A DNA stretch of 64,000 nt from Caulobacter sp. X. GTDB taxonomy: Bacteria; Pseudomonadota; Alphaproteobacteria; Caulobacterales; Caulobacteraceae. The notes under the pieces were generated by a model. The model had not been told where the DNA came from. It saw only the letters and a program-made list of their open reading frames with translations, and made no database searches. The DNA lies in the NCBI RefSeq assembly GCF_002742635.1, contig NZ_PEGF01000001.1:1550001-1614000 (forward strand), written 5' to 3'. Below are positions 20,301-28,031 of this stretch, one piece after another. The position numbers and the translations under genes are program-made. Position 1 is the stretch's first letter, and the number at the start of each line of letters is the position of its first letter.

Positions 20301-21030
20301 TGGTCACCGAGGTGCCGGTGTCGATGATCCACGGACGCTTGTCGGCGTAGAGGGCGTCGGTCTTGGTGTATTCGAACGAGACGACCAGGTTGGCGCGGTC
20401 GTTGAACAGGTTCGAGCCGTAGATGGCGTTGAAGCTGTAGCGGTTGGCGTCGCCCTTGTCGGTCGTGCGGAACGCCACGCGGCCTTCGGCGCCGACGTAG
20501 CGGTCCTTGATGATGTAGTTGATCACGCCGGCGATGGCGTCCGAGCCGTAGGCGGCCGCGCCGCCGACAGTCAGGGTGTCGACGTGGTCGATCATCTGGG
20601 CCGGGATGGCGCTGACGTCGACTTGCGAGCCGGCGTAGTTACCCGACACGAACAGGGTGGAGGCGTTGCTCGACACCATGCGGCGGCCGTTGACCAGCGT
20701 CAGGGTGCGTTGCGGACCCAGGTTCAGCAGGTCGGCGTAGGCGACGCCGAGGCTGGAGGTCTGACCGCCGTTGCTGCCGTAGGGGCTAGCGCCCGAACCG
20801 ACCTGCGGCTGGCTCAGCACGATGTCATAGGCGTTGTTGAAGCCGCGCTGAATGATTTCTTCTTTGGTGACCTGAACCCCGGGGATGGTCCCGTCGAACT
20901 GCGGACGCTTGATGCGAGAACCGGTGACGACGATCTCGGTGACGGTCGCCTGGCCGGTGGCCTCTTGGGCATAAGCCGCACCGCCGAGGACCGCGCTAGC
21001 CGCGACGCCCGCGAACAAAACAAACTTCAT
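17365..21030 (-). CDS. TonB-dependent receptor, large
   Basis: This 1221-residue outer-membrane receptor has a signal peptide (MKFVLFAGVAASAVLGGAAYAQ). A TonB-box-like stretch (TVTEIVVTGSRIKRP) is followed by a plug domain (about 50-180; VDTLTVGGAAAYGSDAIAGVIN). A long beta-barrel ends in the terminal aromatic pattern TWQFSVNAKF. It is longer than most siderophore receptors, as is usual for the numerous Caulobacter receptors for sugars, peptides and other nutrients. I chose the ATG at 21030, preceded by GAAGAA, because the signal peptide begins there. No transporter or regulator gene sits beside it, so the ligand is unknown. Confidence 0.95.
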   Translation of the reverse strand: MKFVLFAGVAASAVLGGAAYAQEATGQATVTEIVVTGSRIKRPQFDGTIPGVQVTKEEIIQRGFNNAYDIVLSQPQVGSGASPYGSNGGQTSSLGVAYADLLNLGPQRTLTLVNGRRMVSSNASTLFVSGNYAGSQVDVSAIPAQMIDHVDTLTVGGAAAYGSDAIAGVINYIIKDRYVGAEGRVAFRTTDKGDANRYSFNAIYGSNLFNDRANLVVSFEYTKTDALYADKRPWIIDTGTSVTNAFNGSKRNTAFSPTVAIDVANLNNGAFLRTSDDGIPSTAYAYNARTSMQWPSGIAFTPSSATGTCPTAIVGMTTCVAGGSSVAVFSSASQLVPGIPTGNGLYSTTAPSGTFPNFAPTSLPTGVTAAAVFAKYGVTPPAGLTAAQQTTLAVNVLQSKLPTLREYLLANPNTDINLIVGSLYANMPRVANTDPRTSALFPFIAKPVRFNENGEATNFSYGSINPTEQATLGVAANTKGYDNSRYNLIQNAQKRKVGTLFATVDVNDHLTYYTQNIFSSVSTVLPRNAISSNAVTTSSVETSGLIVSINNPYLSATSRQLLRDSGAVNTAGNFIMSRTNQDLLGDNPLWGKTDTSNLVNGLKGDFDLLGRNWTWDASYTWGRSSGRVDFNSIKDVEYNLAIDTTLDASGKIVCRAQTNPSAYLGKSPAGVTVNLVDQPLANGMIAKQQFTPVVTQSMIDSCQPLNPFGYGQMSAAARSYVTTAQFFAFENTQTFLQGSISGDLFNLPAGAVGVALSGERRTTNNDYWVDGISQYGRTRSAAIARTQYETTAQEYGVELNIPLLGGDFSLPFAQRLEINPAVRWSKQTGNAPSFINALGKTIDPTYDGDVAKIWSLAGTFQPIKDISFRGNITRSIRQPDGVELFLGGQPAFTTPSDPCSTANIGSGLNPAARKANCIAAVKAAGYATNDADALNFLNSFTPPSQSLLGARFGNMGLKPERGESWTAGVVLEPRFISGLKMSVDYADIALKDQLSRVSLDQLSAYCYDSAAYPNNQAQFGTNTCDAFARYASGSEPASTLKFALKDGWSSTYLNLGQTTIRAVNTVISYRKKLADLIGQDGDFGRISISSNLYRILEYTITSTGLPADNEYYVGSIGTPRWQTSTTIGYSLKKFSTSVNIGTVSDTIRYNGSTPATIEVNPYLNRKGYAVYNLFFGYDLTEDLQLRFNVNNVADKRFEDQRDGTIYSSAGRTWQFSVNAKF

Positions 21031-21571
21031 TTCTTCAGAACCCCCGAAATAATTTGCCCCCGCGTTTAAACGGGGGTCGCCCCTGGCGCTCGCCCGGATG
21101 AGGGCAATTTGGAGCAAAATGTGGCGAAAGCGTCAAATTTCATGCAATTCGATACACAGCCGCAACGTTTTTGCGCAAAACCGCCTTGTTCAGAGCTTGG
21201 CCTTACACCAATCCCGCCGAGAACGACGTTAGACGGCCGGATCCATAGAAAGGACGCCGCCGGGAGGCGGGGTCCGCCAGTCGATCTTTGTCGAGATTGT
21301 GGCGATCAGCCACCCTCGAAGGCCTAAATGAGGCAGAGGGAAGACCCTATATGTCGGGAAAGTGGCGTAACGCTGTTCACAGCGCGGGGTAGAAAATACC
21401 CCTATAACCCCAAGATTACAGCGCGTTAATGGTCAAGTTTGAGCAATTTTCTTCCAAACTTGACCATACGGCCTCGAAAATGTGACTTTTTGGTAACGTT
21501 TCAGAATAAGCGGCGCAACCGAGGTTTTTTGGGACGCCGAACGCGCCGGGCCTAGCCCCGCCCCGGCCCTT
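21031..21571. other. 541-bp intergenic region upstream of the TonB receptor
   Basis: There is no convincing gene here. The stretch is notably AT-richer than its surroundings, contains a 13-bp perfect inverted repeat at 21429-21467 (listed separately), and should hold the promoter and control region of the receptor gene. I see no clear Fur box or sigma consensus. Confidence 0.6.
21429..21467. promoter_or_regulatory. 13-bp perfect inverted repeat in the TonB receptor upstream region
   Basis: ATGGTCAAGTTTG (21429-21441) and CAAACTTGACCAT (21455-21467) are perfect inverted repeats separated by 13 AT-rich bases. It may be a regulator operator or an RNA hairpin between the receptor and cytidine deaminase genes. 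No T-run follows, so it is not a standard terminator. Confidence 0.5.
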
Positions 21572-22000
21572 TCAGTCCAGATCGGCGGGCCCGAAGGCCT
21601 GCGGGAGCAGCGCCCAGAAAGGCGTCCGCGCGGTGGGCGCGCCCCCTTGCACGGAGACGATCTCACAGGTCTTGGCGGCGAACTCGGCGATGCGCTGGCG
21701 GCAGGCGCCGCAGGGCTGGACCACCGCGTCGGAGCCGGCGGCGATCAGCACCTTGGCGATGCGGCGCGAGCCGCCCGCGGTGATCATCGCGCCGATCGCC
21801 GTCTGCTCGGCGCAGGTGCCGGAGGGATAGGCGGCGTTCTCGACATTGACGCCGTAGTGGGTCCGCCCCTCGTCGTCGATCACCGCCGCCGCCACCGTGA
21901 AGTTGGAGTAGCGGGCGTAGGACCGCTCCAGAAGCGCGGGCAGCGCCCGGGCGGCGGTCTGTTCGAGGATGTCGGCGGTGAAGGTGACGTCGGCGCTCAT
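21572..22000 (-). CDS. cdd: cytidine deaminase
   Basis: This is a 142-residue zinc enzyme that deaminates cytidine and deoxycytidine to uridine in pyrimidine salvage. The zinc and proton-transfer motifs are CAEQTAIG (Cys63, Glu65) and PCGACRQ (Cys97, Cys100), as in homotetrameric three-cysteine CDAs; NVENAAYPSGTCAEQ also gives the nucleoside-binding Asn-Glu. The start at 22000 follows CAGGA; an in-frame upstream extension is not family-like. bolA lies upstream on the same strand. Confidence 0.95.
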   Translation of the reverse strand: MSADVTFTADILEQTAARALPALLERSYARYSNFTVAAAVIDDEGRTHYGVNVENAAYPSGTCAEQTAIGAMITAGGSRRIAKVLIAAGSDAVVQPCGACRQRIAEFAAKTCEIVSVQGGAPTARTPFWALLPQAFGPADLD

Positions 22001-22089
22001 GCTAATCCTGCCTGCCCGGCCAAGATCGCGCCGGGGCGAGAGGCAATCAGCCGCGGCCGCGCCACGCAAGCTCAAAATCGCGGGCTGAC

Positions 22090-22362
22090 TCAAGCCTCGC
22101 CCGGCGCGGTGGCGACGATCGACAGCGCGTGGACCGGCCCCGCCAGTTCGTCGGCCAGCACCTTCATCACCAGGCGCTGGCGCATCACCCGGGCCTTGCC
22201 CGCGAAGGCCTCGGCCTCGATGCGCAGGGTGAAGTGGCTTTCGCCCGCGCCGCTATGGCCGGCGTGGCCGTGGTGGCGGTCGCTGTCGTCGATCAGCTCC
22301 AGCCGCGACGGCGCGAAAGCGGCCTCCAACTTGCCTCGAATAGCTTCCGCAACGGCGCCCAT
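22090..22362 (-). CDS. bolA: BolA family protein
   Basis: This 90-residue protein has the BolA fold: a short helix (EAIRGKLEAAF), a histidine-rich loop (DRHHGHAGHSG), then SHFTLRIEAEAF and the conserved RHR-like MRQRLVMKVLADEL segment. BolA proteins pair with monothiol glutaredoxins around an Fe-S cluster and affect iron and cell-shape control. The ATG at 22362 has GGGAG eight bases upstream. It is divergent from the J-domain gene with a roughly 60-base gap. Confidence 0.92.
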   Translation of the reverse strand: MGAVAEAIRGKLEAAFAPSRLELIDDSDRHHGHAGHSGAGESHFTLRIEAEAFAGKARVMRQRLVMKVLADELAGPVHALSIVATAPGEA

Positions 22363-22421
22363 GACGCGACTCCCGCATGTCAATCCTTGAACGGAAATAG
22401 CGCGGGCTTACTCTAAGCGCC

Positions 22422-23072
22422 ATGAACCGGCCGTTCGAGTACCGCCCCAAATTCTACGACATCCGGGTCCGCCCCCCGAAGGACGGCGAGGACGAGGCTG
22501 TCAACGACGTCCTGCGCCTGAAGCCCGGCGAGAAGGTCTGCGACCATCCCGACTGCCGCCTGCCCGGCTCGGCCAAGGCGCCGAAGTCGCGCGACATCCC
22601 CGACCAGCACTACTGGTTCTGTCAGCGCCACGCGGCCGAGTACAACAAGAACTGGAACTTCTACGCCGGCATGAGCGAGGCCCAGATTCGGGCCGAGCAG
22701 GAAACCGAGCGCATGACCGGCGGCCGCCCGACCTGGAGCTTCAAGGCCGACGCCCGCTCGCGCGAGGCCGCCGCCCAGGCGGCCCGCGACGCCCGCGCCT
22801 TCGCCGACCCGTTCGGCATCTTCCGCGCCCAGCAGCGCCGAGCCGAATCGCAGCGCACCGCCGCCGAGCGGGGCCTGGGCAAGCTGGAACGCCAGGCCCT
22901 GGCGGACCTCGACCTCGAGGCCGGCGCCGACGGCGCGGCGATCAAGGCCAAGTACAAGGAGCTGCTCAAGCGCTGCCACCCCGACGCCAACGGCGGCGAC
23001 CGCAGCGCCGAGCACAAGCTCCAGCGGGTGATCAAGGCCTACAAGCAGCTGCAGAAGTCGGGACTGGTCTAG
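22422..23072 (+). CDS. J-domain protein with cysteine/histidine-rich N-terminus
   Basis: This 216-residue protein has a C-terminal J domain (about 163-214) containing KYKELLKRCHPDANGG, so the HPD motif needed to stimulate DnaK is intact. The N-terminal part has CDHPDC and FCQRHAAEYNKNWNFYAGM, resembling a small metal-binding motif in alphaproteobacterial DnaJ-like proteins. Most likely it is a specialised DnaK co-chaperone. It is divergent from bolA, an arrangement I recall as common in this group. Confidence 0.88.
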   Translation: MNRPFEYRPKFYDIRVRPPKDGEDEAVNDVLRLKPGEKVCDHPDCRLPGSAKAPKSRDIPDQHYWFCQRHAAEYNKNWNFYAGMSEAQIRAEQETERMTGGRPTWSFKADARSREAAAQAARDARAFADPFGIFRAQQRRAESQRTAAERGLGKLERQALADLDLEAGADGAAIKAKYKELLKRCHPDANGGDRSAEHKLQRVIKAYKQLQKSGLV

Positions 23073-23114
23073 GCATAACCCGCCGGACCTAAGCGCCCGC
23101 GCGCCGCATCGCGG

Positions 23115-23984
23115 CTAGAAGTCGGGCGGCATGATGAAGGTGTGATCCCAGGTCGGATATTCTCCGGTTCGGGGCTCCACCTTGCGCGCTTTCTGGCTGT
23201 ACCAGAGATGGTGATCCGTCCCGAGCGACAGATACTCGCAATAGAGCGCCTGATCGTGGTTGCGCAGGAAGTCGTAGACGGTGGTGTATTCCCAGATCTC
23301 CCCCTTGGGTGGTTTGGCGCGCTTGGCCTGCCAGACCGAAGCGACCTTCACGTCCTTGCCGAAGATGGACCGCATGGGATGGTGTGGCACCGCGTCCAGC
23401 TCGCGGACATAGTGCTTGATGGCGCCTTCGACGCTGTGGTCGAGGCTGAGCTTCTTGCGATGGGCGAAACCGGCGGCGGCGTCTGCGAAGCCGGCGGAGG
23501 CGACGCCGACCACCCGGATGTCGGGCGGCGCGTGGTCCGATATCGCCCGGGCGAGCATGCCCTGGATCTCGGCCAGCCCGCCGCCCAGCGAATGCCCGGT
23601 GATCAGGAGTTGGTCGGCCGGCAGCCCCTTTTGCCGACACGCCTCGATCGCTTCGCCCAGGAAGTCGACGGCGGGTCCGATCTGACGGTCCGGATCCTGG
23701 AACAGGGCCGCGGAGACATTGGCCCACCAGTCGGCGAAGGACTTGATCCCCTCCGTTCCCCGATTGACGACCACCAGGCTCCGGCTGGCCGGATGGTGCA
23801 GGGCCGCCGCGTCGTAGCCGCCCGCGACATTGGCCTGGGCCAGCATGTCCCAGCCCGGCAACGCCGCCAGCCGCGAGAGCCCCGTCGCGGGGTCCTTGTA
23901 GGCCGCCGCCGCCAGCCCGGCCGCCACCTGATCGCTCAGGGCGGCGTCCTGAGCATGCGCGGTCAAAAACGCCCTCAGATCCAT
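23115..23984 (-). CDS. class 3-type lipase/esterase (alpha/beta hydrolase)
   Basis: This is a 289-residue protein with the lipase nucleophile elbow GHSLGGG (Ser132) preceded by the class 3 VVVNRGTEG strand-loop. A catalytic Asp and a C-terminal His (several HH segments, including TDHHLWY) are plausible. No signal peptide is visible at the chosen start, so it may be cytoplasmic or exported by another route. The ATG at 23984 follows GGGGAG. The ORF is open for 65 codons further upstream without family-like content. Confidence 0.83.
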   Translation of the reverse strand: MDLRAFLTAHAQDAALSDQVAAGLAAAAYKDPATGLSRLAALPGWDMLAQANVAGGYDAAALHHPASRSLVVVNRGTEGIKSFADWWANVSAALFQDPDRQIGPAVDFLGEAIEACRQKGLPADQLLITGHSLGGGLAEIQGMLARAISDHAPPDIRVVGVASAGFADAAAGFAHRKKLSLDHSVEGAIKHYVRELDAVPHHPMRSIFGKDVKVASVWQAKRAKPPKGEIWEYTTVYDFLRNHDQALYCEYLSLGTDHHLWYSQKARKVEPRTGEYPTWDHTFIMPPDF

Positions 23985-24121
23985 GGCTCCCCTCCCCGGC
24001 GGCCAACAGTTCTCGGAAAGATTGTTTTTCGTGCGCCTCACACGGTCAAGGCAAACTTGCGGCGCACGGCGCGAATGGGCCATTGTCGCGCGCCGACACG
24101 CGGCGAGCGGGGACCTCCTTG

Positions 24122-24562
24122 ATGACCGACAGCGATCCGGAGTGGCGCGCGCCCGTCGAAGCGCCGACGCCGGTGACACCGGTGCCGTTCGGCAAGCCGT
24201 GGAGCATCTGGACCTGGGGCGCCCTGCTGTCGACGGCGGGCCTGGCCTTCGCGGTCGCGCCCCACGCGGTCCTGCACCTGCTGAAGTCGCCGGTGGACGC
24301 CGCCGCCCTGCCCTGGGTGCGGTTCTGCGGCCTGCTGCTGCTGGCCTACGCCATGGGCTATCACGTCGCCGGCTGGACCGGCCAGCGCACCTATATGCGC
24401 GCCTCGGTCGTGCTTCGCGTCCTGTCGCTGGTGGTCATCGGCGCCTTCGTGCTGGCCGACTGGCTGCCCAAAGCCTGGCTGGCCGTGGGCCTGGGCGACT
24501 TCGCCGGCGCGGTCTGGACGACGCTGGAGCTCAGGTGGCGTCCAAAGCCGAAGACGACTTGA
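24122..24562 (+). CDS. integral membrane hypothetical protein
   Basis: This 146-residue protein has a proline-rich soluble N-terminus and about four hydrophobic helices (residues 32-52, 65-85, 98-115 and 120-135). I do not recognise the family. Its 3' end overlaps the convergent PAP2 phosphatase gene by 32 bases. The ATG at 24122 is preferred over an upstream in-frame ATG at 24083. Confidence 0.7.
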   Translation: MTDSDPEWRAPVEAPTPVTPVPFGKPWSIWTWGALLSTAGLAFAVAPHAVLHLLKSPVDAAALPWVRFCGLLLLAYAMGYHVAGWTGQRTYMRASVVLRVLSLVVIGAFVLADWLPKAWLAVGLGDFAGAVWTTLELRWRPKPKTT

Positions 24563-25250
24563 TCCTTCGCCGGACCAGATAGGCCACGAGCCAGCAAGCC
24601 ATCGCCCAAGCGGCGCCCACGCACCAGCCGGCCAGCACGTCGCTGGCCCAGTGGACGCCCAGATAGACCCGGCTGGCGCCGACCAGCAGGCTGGCCAGAA
24701 CCGCGGCGCTGATCGCCAGCACCTTGACCCGCCTGCGATCCGAGAATCGCGCCGCCAACGCGCCCAGGGTCAGGAACACCACCGCCGACAGCATGGCGTG
24801 GCCGGACGGGAAGCTGGCGTTGACCGCCTCGACCGCGCGATAGGCCATGTCCGGCCGCTCCCGCCCGAACACCGCCTTCAGGCCCTGGCTGATGCTGACG
24901 CCGCCGACCGCCCCGCCCAGCAGCAGCAAGCCCTCGCCCCAGCGGCGCAGGGAGGCCAGCAGGGCGAAGGCCAGAAGGATGACCAGGCTCAGCACCGCCA
25001 CGGAGCCCAGCGCCGTGACGTCGACGGCGGCGACGTGCAGCCAGTCCGGCCCGATCAGCGCCTCGGGCCGCCCCTCGACGCGCAGGGCGCGCAGGATCGC
25101 CAGATCTAGCGCGTGGGTCTCGCCCTCGGCGACCTCGTCGGCGATGCCCAGGAAGGCCATGGCGCCCAGGGCGGCGACCAGCAGGGCCGACACCGCCGTG
25201 ATCTCGCGCCGCCCGGCGGCCAGCAGTCTTGGGAGGTTCAGAGAGATCAC
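24531..25250 (-). CDS. PAP2-family membrane phosphatase
   Basis: This 239-residue integral membrane protein carries the full lipid phosphate phosphatase signature: K-x6-RP (Lys125 to Arg132), PSGH (148-151) and SR-x5-H-x3-D (Ser193 to Asp204). Five to six hydrophobic helices place the active site at the periplasmic face. Family members dephosphorylate phosphatidic acid, phosphatidylglycerol phosphate or undecaprenyl pyrophosphate; which one applies here is not visible. Confidence 0.92.
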   Translation of the reverse strand: MISLNLPRLLAAGRREITAVSALLVAALGAMAFLGIADEVAEGETHALDLAILRALRVEGRPEALIGPDWLHVAAVDVTALGSVAVLSLVILLAFALLASLRRWGEGLLLLGGAVGGVSISQGLKAVFGRERPDMAYRAVEAVNASFPSGHAMLSAVVFLTLGALAARFSDRRRVKVLAISAAVLASLLVGASRVYLGVHWASDVLAGWCVGAAWAMACWLVAYLVRRRIKSSSALDAT

Positions 25251-25328
25251 GGATCAAGACCTCGCTTCAGGCTTCGAAAGACACAATTGAGACAACAACA
25301 TTTCTCTTTTGAAACATGAACTTAAGTC

Positions 25329-25382
25329 GAACGAACTCGTTCATGCCAGGACCATGTGAAGCCTCGTAGGCTTCGATCCTGG
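25329..25382 (+). promoter_or_regulatory. nested hairpin in the leader of the RcnB-like gene
   Basis: CCAGGA (25346-25351) pairs with TCCTGG (25377-25382), and inside it GAAGCC (25358-25363) pairs with GGCTTC (25369-25374). The structure ends three bases before the AAAGGAG ribosome site, so it could influence translation. A separate palindrome, GAACGA-AC-TCGTTC, lies just upstream at 25329-25342 and could be an operator. Confidence 0.5.
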
Positions 25383-25397
25383 ACAAAGGAGACTGAC

Positions 25398-25760
25398 ATG
25401 AAACGCATTCTGACCGCTTCGGTGGCCGTGCTGATGCTGGCCAGCGGCGCGACCGCCGCCTCGGCCCAGGCCTATCGCCACGACAATCGTTACGACAGCC
25501 GCGACCGCGCCTATGAGCAAGGCCGCCGCGACCAGGCCCGCCACGAGGCCCGCGAGGATCGCCGCGAGTACCGTCGCTGGGCCAAGGGCCAGCGTCTGGA
25601 CGCCCGTTACCGCGACCGCGCCTACTATGTGAGCGACTGGAAGCGTCACGGCCTGCGCGCCCCGCCGCGCGGCTATCGCTGGCAAAGGGTCGACGACCAG
25701 TATGTCCTGGCCGCCGTCGCCACGGGCCTGATCGCCTCGGTGATCATCGCCAATCGCTAA
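25398..25760 (+). CDS. RcnB-like periplasmic protein
   Basis: This 120-residue protein has a signal peptide ending ASAQA, then an arginine/aspartate/tyrosine-rich region. The C-terminal WKRHGLRAPPRGYRWQRVDDQYVLAAVATGLI is typical of the RcnB family. RcnB in enteric bacteria modulates nickel/cobalt export; most relatives are uncharacterised. The ATG at 25398 follows AAAGGAG. cobS is the next gene downstream, an intriguing but unproven cobalt link. Confidence 0.85.
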   Translation: MKRILTASVAVLMLASGATAASAQAYRHDNRYDSRDRAYEQGRRDQARHEAREDRREYRRWAKGQRLDARYRDRAYYVSDWKRHGLRAPPRGYRWQRVDDQYVLAAVATGLIASVIIANR

Positions 25761-25834
25761 AAAAGACCCGGAAAGGGCGTCGCCGGCGCGGCGCCCTCTT
25801 CCCTAACCAAGCGTCAAGGCGCTAATCGGGAAGC

Positions 25835-26845
25835 ATGCCCGAGTTCGCCGAAACCAGCTCCGCCCAAGATCCGCTGATCACCCTGGTCCCCGACAAGTGG
25901 GTGACGCTGCGCGACGCGTTCGGCGTCGACAGCGACATGAAGGTCCCGGCCTTCAGCCACCGCGATCCGCACGTGCCGGAGATCGACAGCGCCTACCGCT
26001 TCGATCCCCAGACGACCAAGGCGATCTGCGCGGGCTTCGCCAAGGACCGCCGGGTGATGGTCCAGGGCTATCACGGCACCGGCAAGTCGACCCACATCGA
26101 GCAGGTGGCCGCGCGCCTGAACTGGCCGCTGGTCCGGGTGAACCTGGACAGCCACGTCTCGCGGATCGACCTGGTCGGCAAGGACGCCATCGTCCTGAAG
26201 GACGGCAAGCAGGTCACCGAGTTCCGGGAAGGCATCCTGCCCTGGTCCCTGCAGCGCCCGATCGCCCTGGTGTTCGACGAATACGACGCTGGTCGCCCGG
26301 ACGTGATGTTCGTGATCCAGCGCGTGCTGGAAGCCGGCGGCAAGCTAACCCTGCTGGACCAGAACCGCGTCATTCGCGCCAATCCGTATTTCCGCCTGTT
26401 CGCCACGACCAACACCATCGGTCTGGGCGACACCACCGGCCTCTATCACGGCACCCAGCAGATCAACCAAGGCCAGATGGACCGTTGGTCGATCGTCACG
26501 ACGCTGAACTACCTCGAACACGACGTCGAGGCGGCGATCGTGCTGGCCAAGAACCCGTCCTACGACACGACGGAAGGCAAGCGCACGATCTCGGCCATGG
26601 TCCGCGTGGCCGACATGACCCGCAACGCCTTCATGAACGGCGACATCTCGACGGTCATGAGCCCGCGGACGGTGATCACCTGGGCCCAGAACGCCGAGAT
26701 CTTCGATCACGACGTGGCTTTGGCCTTCCGCCTGACCTTCCTGAACAAGTGCGACGAACTCGAGCGTCCCACGGTCGCCGAATTCTTCCAGCGCGCGTTC
26801 GGCACGGACCTGCCCGAAAGCGCGGCGCGGGTGAAGGTGGCTTAG
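25835..26845 (+). CDS. cobS: cobaltochelatase subunit CobS
   Basis: This is the 336-residue AAA+ subunit of aerobic cobaltochelatase, which with CobT and CobN inserts Co2+ into hydrogenobyrinic acid a,c-diamide during B12 synthesis. Walker A is GYHGTGKS (about 78-85) and Walker [10 protein letters not shown] (143-151), with the family-specific [16 protein letters not shown]. cobT, usually the next gene, is not present in the following 3 kb; an accessory cluster lies there instead. Confidence 0.93.
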   Translation: MPEFAETSSAQDPLITLVPDKWVTLRDAFGVDSDMKVPAFSHRDPHVPEIDSAYRFDPQTTKAICAGFAKDRRVMVQGYHGTGKSTHIEQVAARLNWPLVRVNLDSHVSRIDLVGKDAIVLKDGKQVTEFREGILPWSLQRPIALVFDEYDAGRPDVMFVIQRVLEAGGKLTLLDQNRVIRANPYFRLFATTNTIGLGDTTGLYHGTQQINQGQMDRWSIVTTLNYLEHDVEAAIVLAKNPSYDTTEGKRTISAMVRVADMTRNAFMNGDISTVMSPRTVITWAQNAEIFDHDVALAFRLTFLNKCDELERPTVAEFFQRAFGTDLPESAARVKVA

Positions 26846-26849
26846 GGGC

Positions 26850-27377
26850 GTGGTCGCCGCCTCGACCGTTCTCGGCGCGGCGGGCGAACACTACGTAATG
26901 TGCCAACTCCTGAGGCGAGGACTCATCGCGGCCCTCGCCCCTGTCGGCGTTCCCAACACCGACATCGTAGTAACCGACGATCTTGGCGACCGCCTTTGCG
27001 CTATCCAGGTCAAGACGCGACTGGAGAAGGGATCAGATGGCGGTTGGCATATGGGCGCCAAACACGAGCAGATCGCGTCAGACCTGCTGTTCTACGCCTT
27101 TGTAGATTTTGGGCGTTCCCTGACAGATCCGCCGCGTTGCTTCATCGTACCGAGCCAGGTGGTCGCGGCCGTAATCCGTCAGTCTCGCCAAACCTGGCTA
27201 GCGACACCCGGCAAGAACGGCGCGTCTCACAAAGACACGGACTTCAGGCGCTTCCTGCCTGACTACGACAAGATGAATATCCGATTTGGACGCGGCGCGG
27301 GGTGGCTCGATCCCTATTTGGAGAATTGGGCGCAGATCGAGACCTCGGCGAACCGAACTACGCCGCCCGAGGCGTGA
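26850..27377 (+). CDS. PD-(D/E)XK nuclease-like protein
   Basis: This is a 175-residue protein starting at GTG, four bases after the cobS stop. The arrangement GAAGEHYV (Glu13), TDIVV (Asp38) and IQVKT (Gln53, Lys55) matches the PD-(D/E)XK restriction-endonuclease-like core. No partner methylase or DNA-binding domain is visible. The composition is less GC-rich than in cobS, and it overlaps the convergent higA end by 20 bases, so it appears to belong to an inserted patch. Function is unknown; defence or Holliday-type cleavage is speculative. Confidence 0.65.
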   Translation: MVAASTVLGAAGEHYVMCQLLRRGLIAALAPVGVPNTDIVVTDDLGDRLCAIQVKTRLEKGSDGGWHMGAKHEQIASDLLFYAFVDFGRSLTDPPRCFIVPSQVVAAVIRQSRQTWLATPGKNGASHKDTDFRRFLPDYDKMNIRFGRGAGWLDPYLENWAQIETSANRTTPPEA

Positions 27378-27684
27378 TCTTGTCCAACTCCGCGCCCATC
27401 TTCCGGCGCTGCTCCATCAGGTCATAGTCCATCTGCAGGCTCAGCCAGAAGCCCGCCGACAGCCCCCAGTAGCGCGCCAACCGCAGGTCAGTGTCGGCCG
27501 TCACCGCGCGCTTGCCCAGCACGATCTCGTTGATGCGACGCGGCGGAACGCCGATGGCCTTGGCCAAGGCCGTCTGGCTCATGCCGATCGGCTTGAGGAA
27601 GTCTTCCAGCAGGATGTCCCCCGGCGTGGGGTTGGGCAGCCAGTCCTCCGGAAGGGTCTCAATGGTAGTCGCAGATCTCGACAT
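27358..27684 (-). CDS. higA: HigA-type antitoxin
   Basis: This 108-residue protein has an XRE-type helix-turn-helix (GDILLEDFLKPIGMSQTALA, then IGVPPRRINEIVLGKRAVTAD) and the HigA-specific RLARYWGLSAGFWLSLQMDYDL. It neutralises HigB and should repress its own promoter. It starts inside the 3' end of higB (26-base overlap), with GGAGG upstream. The toxin-first order is the usual higBA arrangement. Confidence 0.92.
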   Translation of the reverse strand: MSRSATTIETLPEDWLPNPTPGDILLEDFLKPIGMSQTALAKAIGVPPRRINEIVLGKRAVTADTDLRLARYWGLSAGFWLSLQMDYDLMEQRRKMGAELDKITPRAA

Positions 27685-27940
27685 CCTCGGCTCCTCCGTC
27701 CTGCCAGCGAAAGCAAATCCGCCATTGATCGTTGATCCGGATGGAGTGCTGTCCGGCGCGATCGCCGCGCAGCGCCTCCAGCCGATTACCCGGCGGCGCC
27801 CGCAACTGCTCCAGGCGCGCCACGCGATTGAGCACGCGCAGCTTCCGTAACGCGGCCGCCTGGATGCCGCCGGGTAGCCGGCGAGAACGGTCGCCCTCCC
27901 AGACCCGCGCGGTTTCACGGTCGGCGAAGCTGCGGATCAT
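27659..27940 (-). CDS. higB: HigB-type (RelE superfamily) toxin
   Basis: This is a 93-residue protein with the HigB pattern: MIRSFADRET at the start, ALRKLRVLNRVARLEQL, PGNRLEALRGDRAGQHSIRI and the C-terminal INDQWRICFRWQ. HigB cleaves mRNA on the ribosome. Basic residues in the RIND-WR-CF-W core are present, so it looks intact. It is the first gene of the higBA operon, with AAGGAGG just upstream. Confidence 0.92.
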   Translation of the reverse strand: MIRSFADRETARVWEGDRSRRLPGGIQAAALRKLRVLNRVARLEQLRAPPGNRLEALRGDRAGQHSIRINDQWRICFRWQDGGAEDVEICDYH

Positions 27941-27949
27941 CCCCCCTCC

Positions 27950-27971
27950 TTATAACGCGTAACGTTATGCG
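27950..27971 (-). promoter_or_regulatory. higBA promoter/operator
   Basis: A TTATAA -10-like element (27950-27955, minus strand) overlaps an inverted repeat ATAACG-N5-CGTTAT (27952-27968). This placement fits HigA autorepression and is the only palindrome in the short upstream region. Confidence 0.6.
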
Positions 27972-28031
27972 GATCAAACCTGCGCGAAATTCGAAACCTT
28001 GGGCGCCGCTTTCCGACGAGACAGCGTCATC

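Noticed and set aside
17305..21069. 1254-residue plus-strand open frame opposite the TonB receptor
   Set aside because: It is a mirror frame of a clear receptor gene; its residues are Arg/Gly/Val/Asp-rich with no domain, an effect of high GC content.
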